A stretch of DNA of 10,358 nucleotides, from positions 1 to 10,358 of the forward strand of contig JAGCRJ010000076.1 in assembly GCA_017964745.1 (NCBI GenBank), given 5' to 3'. The DNA is from Lachnospiraceae bacterium. GTDB taxonomy: Bacteria; Bacillota; Clostridia; Lachnospirales; Lachnospiraceae. Of this stretch, positions 1 through 5,076 are shown in pieces. The translations under genes and the position numbers were made by a program. Below the pieces are notes generated by a model that saw only the letters and a program-made list of their open reading frames with translations, searched no databases and was not told where the DNA came from. Position 1 is the stretch's first letter, and each line of letters begins with the position of its first letter.

Positions 1-725
1 GCTCCCCATATTCCCTTACACGGTCCGCCTTCAAAAGCGGGACCTGCGGCGGTTGCGGTAACATAAAGATGATCTTTGTTTCCGAGTGCGATCTCCCCGT
101 TTGTTCCGAGGTCGCAGAGAAGCCTGTACTTATCCGATTCACACAGACCTGTTGCAAGTATTCCCGAATAAATATCAGAACCGACAAATGCGGAAAATCC
201 CGGCAGAACAGTCACGGATATATCGGCACCCGCTGCCTTCATACCAAAGCTCTCGCCGGTTATATGCGCTGCATTAAAAGGTGCCTCGCCCAGCTCCGCG
301 GGATCGTAGCCCATCAGAAGATATGTCATCGTGGTGTTGCAGCTCACATACATATCGGTGTGTCCGCTCAGACCGTTTTCCCGTACGAACTTTTTTATTC
401 CGGTTTCAAGGACTTCCAGAATGCTGCTTTTCATTTCATCGAGTGCTGCTTTATCCTGCGCGGCCCTGATCCTTGAAAGAACATCAGCTCCGAACTTTCC
501 CTGGGGATTTAAGCATACATGCGTATTAAGCGATTTACCGTCTGCATCTATATATGCCATTGCAACGGTCGTGGTTCCGATATCCGTGCATATAACGGGA
601 TGCGAAAGTAAGGAGCCTTCGACAAAGCTCCCCTTTCCGATCGAAAGAATGTCGCAGGGATTTTCAAATTCCCCGAAGCATCTTCCGCAGCCCGTGCAGA
701 TTGTACATCTGTTTCCTTTTTTCAT
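1..725 (-). CDS. ASKHA-domain (DUF4445/RACo-like) protein with N-terminal four-Cys motif, partial at left edge
   Basis: About 241 residues lie in the window; the C-terminal part continues past base 1. Translation from the ATG at 725 is open to the edge. Residues 7-16 read CTICTGCGRC, four cysteines each two residues apart (C7, C10, C13, C16), with another Cys at 24. This suggests an iron-sulfur or metal site. Residue 48 onward shows the ASKHA phosphate loop DIGTTTVA, then NPQGKFGADVLSRI (about 73-86), a CNTTMT motif, LPGFSAFVGSDI, and a second phosphate loop CDLGTNGEI near residue 213. This order matches the C-terminal domain of reductive activators of corrinoid proteins (RACo, DUF4445). Known members re-reduce corrinoid cofactors at the cost of ATP and usually carry a much longer N-terminal 2Fe-2S ferredoxin domain. 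Here a stop three codons upstream of the ATG rules that out. No good Shine-Dalgarno is seen. The target protein is not apparent in the window. Confidence 0.85.
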   Translation of the reverse strand, partial: MKKGNRCTICTGCGRCFGEFENPCDILSIGKGSFVEGSLLSHPVICTDIGTTTVAMAYIDADGKSLNTHVCLNPQGKFGADVLSRIRAAQDKAALDEMKSSILEVLETGIKKFVRENGLSGHTDMYVSCNTTMTYLLMGYDPAELGEAPFNAAHITGESFGMKAAGADISVTVLPGFSAFVGSDIYSGILATGLCESDKYRLLCDLGTNGEIALGNKDHLYVTATAAGPAFEGGPCKGIWG

Positions 726-800
726 ACCCGTTTATAATATCATATTTGCCTGCCGGAGTGCTTACAAATACACGGCTTCCGGAATGCCTGTTTAAAACAT

Positions 801-834
801 AAAAAAACTTCCGGCCGTAATGACCGGAAGTTTT
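801..834 (-). terminator. Intrinsic terminator after the zinc-ribbon gene
   Basis: Perfect 11-bp inverted repeat (804-814 with 824-834, arms AAAACTTCCGG/CCGGAAGTTTT, 9-base loop). Read on the minus strand it ends in a run of seven T. It starts 17 bases beyond the stop of the minus-strand gene ending at 851 and separates it from the ASKHA gene starting at 725. The arms also carry A/T flanks in the other direction, so it could work both ways, but no plus-strand gene ends here. Confidence 0.85.
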
Positions 835-850
835 AAACATGTTCAGATAA

Positions 851-1363
851 TTACTTGATAACCTTGATGGCTCCGAAGAAGAGTACAGGCTTGGTCTCGC
901 CCTTGCATGCATTAACGATAGCAATGATAACACATACAAAACGGAAGATGACCCATGCCCATCCTACAACGGGGATCCAGCCGAGGAATGCATCGATGAT
1001 ACTGAAGAGTGAGAATACCATACACTGGTTGCTGTAGAACTTCAGATAATCGGAACGCTGTCCGTTAACTTCGCCTCCGAAGTAACCAAGGATAAATCCG
1101 AAGAATCCAACAAGAGGTGAAAGGCATGAGAACATCATTGAAATTCCGAGGAATTTATCTAAGGGATTAACGGGTGCATACATAGGATGTGAAGGTGCCA
1201 CAGGTGCTGCCTGCTGGTACTGAGGCTGAGGCTGGGGCTGAGGCTGAGGTGCGCCCTGAGGCTGTGCTGCGCCTGCAGCTGCTGCGCCAAAGTTGAAGCC
1301 ACATACTGTGCAGAATACAGCATCATCTGCTACCTGAGCTCCACATTTTGAACAAGTTTTCAT
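851..1363 (-). CDS. Zinc-ribbon protein with Pro-Gln linker and DUF4870/Tic20-like membrane domain
   Basis: The product is 170 residues. Residues 4-21 form a short zinc ribbon (C4-x2-C7 ... C18-x2-C21). An Ala-rich stretch and a PQPQPQPQ-type linker follow (about 25-55). Then come three hydrophobic segments, roughly residues 72-95, 112-130 and 132-155, with polar loops (YLKFYSNQ and CKGETKP). The pattern of an aromatic loop, a Pro-Val-Val-Gly-Trp turn and a final segment followed by a small charged tail resembles DUF4870/Tic20-like small membrane proteins. Such zinc-ribbon fusions are common in clostridia and have no assigned function. The likely location is the cytoplasmic membrane with the ribbon in the cytosol. 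The start is supported by AGGAGG at 1371-1376, 7 bases upstream. The gene stands alone between a promoter (1430-1435) and a terminator (801-834). Confidence 0.85.
   Translation of the reverse strand: MKTCSKCGAQVADDAVFCTVCGFNFGAAAAGAAQPQGAPQPQPQPQPQYQQAAPVAPSHPMYAPVNPLDKFLGISMMFSCLSPLVGFFGFILGYFGGEVNGQRSDYLKFYSNQCMVFSLFSIIDAFLGWIPVVGWAWVIFRFVCVIIAIVNACKGETKPVLFFGAIKVIK
1220..1249. repeat. Five tandem hexamers encoding the Pro-Gln linker
   Basis: Units of CTGAGG repeat five times in a row, the third being CTGGGG. On the minus strand they encode alternating Pro and Gln codons in the linker of the zinc-ribbon protein. Because the unit is a multiple of three, slippage would change linker length without a frameshift. 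Confidence 0.8.
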
Positions 1364-1370
1364 AAGTGTC

Positions 1371-1376
1371 CCTCCT
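1371..1376 (-). promoter_or_regulatory. Shine-Dalgarno of zinc-ribbon gene
   Basis: AGGAGG on the minus strand, 7 bases before the ATG at 1363. It fixes the start of the zinc-ribbon gene. Confidence 0.85.
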
Positions 1377-1429
1377 AAATCGTGAGTAAAGTATTTCGAT
1401 GAGAACTATGTGTTCGACCACCGAAAGGA

Positions 1430-1458
1430 ATTATATCATAAAAATACAAAATGTTGTA
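1430..1458 (-). promoter_or_regulatory. Putative promoter of zinc-ribbon gene
   Basis: A perfect TATAAT -10 hexamer lies on the minus strand at 1430-1435. The -35 region is weak: ACAACA at 16 bases spacing is a 3 of 6 match. The predicted transcript would start near 1423, giving a leader of about 60 bases. The region is AT-rich and shared with the divergent plus-strand gene. Confidence 0.5.
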
Positions 1459-1499
1459 TATGAATTCATAAATACACTAATATTTTACTTGTGTATAAA
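1454..1499 (+). promoter_or_regulatory. Putative promoter region of beta-helix gene
   Basis: Two overlapping plus-strand candidates are seen. One is TTGTAT (1454-1459) with TAATAT (1478-1483) at 18 bases. The other is AATACA (1471-1476) with TATAAA (1494-1499) at 17 bases. The first has the same -10 and spacing as the csp promoter candidate. Neither can be preferred from sequence alone. A perfect 12-base palindrome (TATGAATTCATA, 1459-1470) lies between the divergent promoters and is a possible operator. Confidence 0.4.
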
Positions 1500-1525
1500 A
1501 CCGTTCTTACCTTAAAATAGAAACG

Positions 1526-2719
1526 ATGAAAGAACTCAGGGCGCTCAACATCATAAAAATCGCGGTATTTACGGCACTTCTGATACCGCTTCTCATTCTT
1601 TTCCCTTCGGTAAACGCATCCGCAGCCGAAGCGGATCCTTTTTCGGTCATCAGCTCTTTCGCATCCGCAAACGGTAAGAATGTGCTTGCGGTAAGCGCAG
1701 ATGCGATTCCCGGCACTTATTCCACAATCACGGAAGCCGCATATTACGCAGGAGACGGAGACATCATATACATCTATCCCGGCGAGTATGAGGAAAGCCT
1801 GGACCTTCGCGCTAAGAATCTCATTCTTTTCGGACAGGACAGGGATACCTGCATAATAAAGTATGAAACCTCGAGATACACCTCTCCCGTTCTCAATGCA
1901 TCCGCAGGAACCTTCAGCAATCTCACATTCTACGGATACATGATATCTTCATCGGAGCTTTCTTCCGATGTCACAGGCATGACACCCGAGACCGTCGACG
2001 ACAATTTCTCCGGATATGTGATCCATATCGATGACGATAATGAGTACGGACGCAGTCTCGTATTCAACAACTGCAACATCATCTCGGAAAACAACAACTG
2101 CGTGGGACTCGGATTCAGGGATCATTTCTCAGTCTCCTTTGAAAACTGTCTTCTCAGATCCGTCGGAAACGCAGGCATTCTCTACGTACACGACCCTGAG
2201 GAGCTCATAGGTCCGAAGAGCGATATGAAGCTTGCGTTCAGAAACTGCATCTGGGAAAACTTCGGATACCCTTATGTGATCTGTGCAAAATCGATCCACA
2301 CAACCAACCGCGTCGAGCTGACATTCCAAAATGTCACGACATATTGCTATGCAAGCAATCTGACCGAACTCTACTCTCCCGGAAATGCATTCAGCGGATT
2401 CGATGTAAGGCTTCAGCTGCAGCTTCCGCAGGTGTTTGCAAACACTCCCATCACATTAAGGGCGGATAAGAAAGTCAGCGAATATCTTAAGGAATTCAGG
2501 GGACAGACACTGAGCATGAAGCCCGGGATCTGTTTCCTTACGGAAAAAAGAAAGAACGAAAAAGCTCCGGATGAGCTTCCCAAGATTGTTACAGTCTATT
2601 ACATCAACAACGCATACGATCTTCCCGGTGACGGCTGGATCGGAAGCAATGCATTCTATCTCACGGAGGAATGCTCGGGCAATACCCTTGATGAAATGAA
2701 CTATCACATAAATAATTGA
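1526..2719 (+). CDS. Secreted right-handed beta-helix (pectinesterase-like) protein
   Basis: The product is 397 residues. The N-terminus is a typical signal peptide: short charged head, hydrophobic core (about 9-26) and an Ala-Ser-Ala site near residue 33. The rest resembles a pectin-lyase/pectinesterase fold. An entry segment (IPGTYSTITEAAYYA) and GDIIYIYPGEYEESL match the start of the pectin methylesterase domain. Repeating strands then end in Asn-Cys or Asn-Leu turns such as NLTFYGY, VFNNCNI, SFENCLL, AFRNCIW and TFQNVT. The later pectinesterase catalytic motifs (QDTL, DFIFG, LGRPW) were not found, so enzyme activity is doubtful. No LPXTG anchor, S-layer or dockerin segment is seen at the C-terminus, so it may be released or bind through the helix. 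The start is the only one giving a signal peptide; its ribosome site is weak. It is a single gene, divergent from the zinc-ribbon gene. Confidence 0.75.
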   Translation: MKELRALNIIKIAVFTALLIPLLILFPSVNASAAEADPFSVISSFASANGKNVLAVSADAIPGTYSTITEAAYYAGDGDIIYIYPGEYEESLDLRAKNLILFGQDRDTCIIKYETSRYTSPVLNASAGTFSNLTFYGYMISSSELSSDVTGMTPETVDDNFSGYVIHIDDDNEYGRSLVFNNCNIISENNNCVGLGFRDHFSVSFENCLLRSVGNAGILYVHDPEELIGPKSDMKLAFRNCIWENFGYPYVICAKSIHTTNRVELTFQNVTTYCYASNLTELYSPGNAFSGFDVRLQLQLPQVFANTPITLRADKKVSEYLKEFRGQTLSMKPGICFLTEKRKNEKAPDELPKIVTVYYINNAYDLPGDGWIGSNAFYLTEECSGNTLDEMNYHINN

Positions 2720-2765
2720 CCTGCATTTGTGCAAAATGATCCTGTATAAAACGAATTGCATACAA

Positions 2766-2796
2766 AATGCTGAATTTTCAGAACATTAAGTTTTTT
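2766..2796 (+). terminator. Weak terminator candidate after beta-helix gene
   Basis: An imperfect inverted repeat (AATG-CTGA ... TCAG-AA-CATT) is followed by AAG and six T, 47 bases after the stop at 2719. The stem is short and AT-rich with a two-base bulge, so efficiency is uncertain. The much stronger hairpin at 2857-2915 may be the real end of this transcript. Confidence 0.3.
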
Positions 2797-2798
2797 GT

Positions 2799-2828
2799 TT
2801 GACAGAATTCGTTCACAAATGTTAATAT
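2799..2828 (+). promoter_or_regulatory. Putative sigma-A promoter upstream of csp
   Basis: A perfect -35 TTGACA (2799-2804) is followed after 18 bases by TAATAT (2823-2828), a 4 of 6 match to the -10 consensus. Transcription would begin near 2835, giving a leader of about 165 bases before the csp start at 3003. No better promoter was found between 2916 and 3002. Confidence 0.55.
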
Positions 2829-2856
2829 TTTATTAAGATTCAGGTACGGAGTGATC

Positions 2857-2915
2857 TCACATATTTTTGTAAATCACCTCTGATCAGATGATTTTCAAAA
2901 GTATGTGATTTTTTT
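2857..2915 (+). terminator. Long terminator-like hairpin in the csp leader
   Basis: Bases 2857-2876 pair with 2889-2908 collinearly, with one T-T mismatch and one G-T wobble. Two further inner pairs close a small loop. The stem is followed directly by seven T (2909-2915), the signature of an intrinsic terminator on the plus strand. It lies downstream of the TTGACA promoter candidate and upstream of csp. It is therefore either an attenuator of csp or the terminator of the beta-helix gene. It has no T-run in the opposite direction, so it acts one way only. Confidence 0.75.
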
Positions 2916-2941
2916 ATGAAATCCATACCGAATCATTAACC

Positions 2942-2982
2942 GGTCCGTAGGACCAAGTATTTCAAAGGGGTCAGTCACCCCG
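2942..2982 (+). promoter_or_regulatory. Two small hairpins before the csp ribosome binding site
   Basis: The first is GGTCC-GTA-GGACC (2942-2954). The second is GGGGT-CAGTC-ACCCC (2967-2981). They end about 10 bases before the AGGAGG at 2991-2996. GACC of the first (2951-2954) could instead pair with GGTC of the second (2969-2972), so two exclusive folds are possible. A role in translation or mRNA stability of csp is inferred only. Confidence 0.5.
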
Positions 2983-2990
2983 GGCTTTAT

Positions 2991-2996
2991 AGGAGG
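2991..2996 (+). promoter_or_regulatory. Shine-Dalgarno of csp
   Basis: A perfect AGGAGG lies 6 bases before the ATG at 3003. The strong site fits a highly expressed cold-shock protein. Confidence 0.9.
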
Positions 2997-3002
2997 CACC
3001 AA

Positions 3003-3215
3003 ATGAACAAGGGAACTGTCAAGTGGTTTAATGCACAGAAGGGTTATGGTTTCATCACCGATGAGGCTTCAGGAAAGGATGTATTCGTACATTTCTCCGG
3101 CATCAACTCTGATGGATACAAGACTCTCGACGAGGGCGCTACCGTTACCTTCGATATCGAAGTTGACGAAGCAAAGGGCAAGGAGCGCGCCGTTAACGTT
3201 ACTGTACAGAAGTAA
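3003..3215 (+). CDS. csp: Cold-shock protein (CspA/CspB family)
   Basis: The product is 70 residues, a single cold-shock domain of normal length. RNP1 is KGYGFI (13-18) and RNP2 is VFVHF (27-31), the aromatic patches that bind single-stranded RNA or DNA. The start MNKGTVKWFN and the end VNVTVQK are typical. Family members act in the cytosol as RNA chaperones that melt hairpins, and some relieve intrinsic termination. The number of paralogues in the genome is unknown, so no letter is assigned. It is monocistronic: long structured leader upstream, strong terminator downstream, convergent with traX. The leader suggests control by RNA structure, possibly by the protein itself (inference). Confidence 0.95.
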   Translation: MNKGTVKWFNAQKGYGFITDEASGKDVFVHFSGINSDGYKTLDEGATVTFDIEVDEAKGKERAVNVTVQK

Positions 3216-3258
3216 ACCGTTTGAATATAGATAAATATATTCAGTAAGATGGCGAACT

Positions 3259-3289
3259 AAAAGCGGATGACCGGGGTCATCCGCTTTTT
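3259..3289 (+). terminator. Strong terminator after csp, probably bidirectional
   Basis: Perfect 14-bp arms (3259-3272 and 3275-3288) carry GCGGATGACC cores, with A-rich and T-rich ends on opposite sides. The plus strand ends in five T and the minus strand in four T, so it can stop csp and read-through from traX. Confidence 0.9.
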
Positions 3290-3301
3290 CATTAAAGTAA
3301 A

Positions 3302-3326
3302 GGGGACACATATGATATGTGTCCCC
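3302..3326 (-). terminator. Hairpin after traX, probable terminator
   Basis: A near-perfect 12-bp inverted repeat (GGGGACACATAT and its complement) centred on 3314 lies 9 bases beyond the traX stop. The minus-strand tail TTTACTTTAATG is only moderately T-rich. Together with the neighbouring 3259-3289 hairpin it makes a double stop between convergent genes. Confidence 0.65.
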
Positions 3327-3334
3327 GGTTGTTT

Positions 3335-4414
3335 TTATATTCCCCACACGCCAAGGATAACGTATCTCAGCAGCACATATAATGCAAGATGTGCGGGATA
3401 GAATGCATAGAAGAAATATTTCATCTTCAGTCCGCGCTTTCCGTTATACAGCTCGACAGGAAGTGCGGAGATGAATGCGGTAGCTTCTCCGAAGCTCATT
3501 ATCGTCAGTGCAAGGACTCCGGCGTTGAATCCGTTGATCCATGCGGGTCTTGCAAGCCACATGACCACAACGGCCAGAACGCCCCACCCGCCGTAATCGG
3601 TGCAGAGAAGCTCGGCCAGTGTAAAGAATCCGAATACATACAAAAGACCTACACTGATACGCATCTTCTTTTCGGCCTCGTATTTCTTAGTCTTTACCAG
3701 ATATATGATTAAGCATGCGATAAATCCCGCAACGCCTGAGATCACGTTCGAAATAAGATCATCCAGTTCGAAGATCGCACCGATAATATATCCGAATATC
3801 GATCCCATGCTCGTTATGCAGGCATATGCTCCGAATGCTCCCGCTATGAGAAATCCGATTCTGTCTACGAACTTATGAAATCCGTTAAAGCTCTCCTGCT
3901 TCTTTACATGATCTGCGGCAATCAGTGCAAGCACCGCAATGAAAAGAGTAAAGAATACGTTCTGATGCTTTAATGTGATCTCTCCGAAAAATGCCATATC
4001 AAAAGGCAGATCGGAAACCAGTGCAAAGATACCGAGCCTTACAAGATACTTCTTCATATTGTGGGTATGAAGAAATCCCTCGACTAGAAGGAAACAGAAT
4101 ATAGGGAATGCAAGTCTTCCGATCGACCTGATCGTGATATCTAGATTCTGAACCTTTTCGGGATCACCCATCCATTCCATCCAGAGCCACGGAACTCTCG
4201 AGCAGATGAGAGCCTTGCTGTAATCGGTTCCGTTCGGCTGAAGAATATTGTAGAGATAAAACTCCACTATCGATGCACCGAAGTGATCGATGAACATGGA
4301 GATTATTGCAATGATCTTCAGGGTGCTGCCGGTGATACCGAACTTTTCTTTCTTCGGTGCCGTTTCCGCAGCGCTCACTTCCTGTACTTCATTCTGCTGA
4401 ATCTGTTCTTCCAT
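3335..4414 (-). CDS. TraX-family integral membrane protein
   Basis: The product is 359 residues. A hydrophilic Gln/Glu-rich N-terminus (1-25) precedes about nine to ten hydrophobic segments starting near residue 32. TraX-family signatures are LKIIAIISMFIDHFG (first segment), IGRLAFPIFCFLLVEGF (near 100), the RLGIFALVSDLPFDMAF segment, QNVFFTL, and YNGKRGLKMKYFFYAFYPAHL near the C-terminus. In F plasmid, TraX acetylates the pilin N-terminus. Chromosomal Firmicute members have no known substrate, so a membrane acyl-transfer role is only an inference. The start codon lies inside the end of engB (26-base overlap), with GGAAGGA as ribosome site within engB. The two are thus likely co-transcribed and translationally linked. 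No conjugation genes are nearby. Confidence 0.85.
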   Translation of the reverse strand: MEEQIQQNEVQEVSAAETAPKKEKFGITGSTLKIIAIISMFIDHFGASIVEFYLYNILQPNGTDYSKALICSRVPWLWMEWMGDPEKVQNLDITIRSIGRLAFPIFCFLLVEGFLHTHNMKKYLVRLGIFALVSDLPFDMAFFGEITLKHQNVFFTLFIAVLALIAADHVKKQESFNGFHKFVDRIGFLIAGAFGAYACITSMGSIFGYIIGAIFELDDLISNVISGVAGFIACLIIYLVKTKKYEAEKKMRISVGLLYVFGFFTLAELLCTDYGGWGVLAVVVMWLARPAWINGFNAGVLALTIMSFGEATAFISALPVELYNGKRGLKMKYFFYAFYPAHLALYVLLRYVILGVWGI

Positions 4415-5024
4415 TTATGTATCCTTCCATTATCTCAAGGATCTGTTCCCTGCCCTGCTTTGTCTCTGCGGAAAAAGGAATGACCTTTATTTCCTTTTCG
4501 GTCTTGAGAACAGTCTTTATATTCCTGATCTGCTTATCTATCTGGCTTCTCTTGAGCTTATCCGCCTTGGTCGCGACCACAACGGGAGTAAGTCCCGCAG
4601 ATACTATCCATTCATACATCTGGCGGTCGTCGCCGGTGGGATCGTGCCTTATATCAACGAGGAGCACAACGCACTTAAGTGTCTTCGACATCCTCAGATA
4701 CTTTTCTATCATCGGCCCCCACTTGGCACGCTCTTCCATCGAGGTTCTCGCATAACCGTAACCCGGGAGATCCACAAGATAAAAGTAGATATCCTCGGAA
4801 AGACTTTCCTCACCGCATCTTACCTTGTAGAAATTAACGGTGCGTGTCTTTCCGGGTTCGGAGCTGGTACGCGCAAGCTTCTTCCTGCAAAGGAGCGTGT
4901 TTATCAGCGATGATTTGCCGACATTACTCCTGCCCGCGAATGCGATCTCGGGCTCCGCGTTTACGGGGAACTTACTCGTTATCCCGCATACCGTATCAAG
5001 TTCTGCGTTTTTTACAATAAGCAT
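4389..5024 (-). CDS. engB: Ribosome biogenesis GTPase EngB (YsxC/YihA)
   Basis: The product is 211 residues, normal for the family. The G1 loop GRSNVGKSS (31-39) is followed by the G2 region GKTRT (58-62), the G3 motif DLPGYG (85-90), the G4 motif TKAD (152-155) and a G5-like SAE near 184. EngB is a small, usually essential GTPase that acts in the cytosol in late assembly of the large ribosomal subunit. The start ATG at 5024 has AAAGG five to six bases upstream. It lies downstream of clpX in the common Firmicute order, but with a terminator hairpin between them, so its supply of transcript may be reduced or come from a separate promoter I could not identify. Its last codons overlap traX. Confidence 0.97.
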   Translation of the reverse strand: MLIVKNAELDTVCGITSKFPVNAEPEIAFAGRSNVGKSSLINTLLCRKKLARTSSEPGKTRTVNFYKVRCGEESLSEDIYFYLVDLPGYGYARTSMEERAKWGPMIEKYLRMSKTLKCVVLLVDIRHDPTGDDRQMYEWIVSAGLTPVVVATKADKLKRSQIDKQIRNIKTVLKTEKEIKVIPFSAETKQGREQILEIMEGYINGRTDSAE

Positions 5025-5035
5025 GTATTTCCTTT

Positions 5036-5065
5036 AAAAAGACCCCGGATGTAAGACCCGGGGTC
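5036..5065 (-). terminator. Terminator hairpin between clpX and engB
   Basis: GACCCCGG (5041-5048) pairs with CCGGGGTC (5058-5065) across a 9-base loop. On the minus strand five T follow (5036-5040). The T-run directly adjoins the AAAGG ribosome site of engB, so the whole 52-base gap is terminator plus ribosome site. Partial termination would set engB/traX below clpX (inference). Confidence 0.8.
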
Positions 5066-5076
5066 ATCAGATTTTT

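Noticed and set aside
69..795. Overlapping plus-strand open frames (69-476, 331-795) at the left end
   Set aside because: The minus frame 1-725 encodes clear ASKHA motifs without a stop, so these are shadows.
664..939. 91-codon minus-strand frame across the terminator at 801-834
   Set aside because: It overlaps two supported genes and runs through a strong terminator.
2851..2883. Ten-codon GTG-started leader peptide covering the 5' arm of the csp leader hairpin
   Set aside because: The ribosome site is weak and the codons (Ile, Ser, His, Ile, Phe, Val, Asn, His, Leu) show no bias toward one amino acid, so a classical attenuation peptide is not supported.
3335..4414. Conjugative element suggested by the TraX name
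   Set aside because: No relaxase, coupling protein, integrase or repeats nearby; the gene is embedded in a housekeeping operon.
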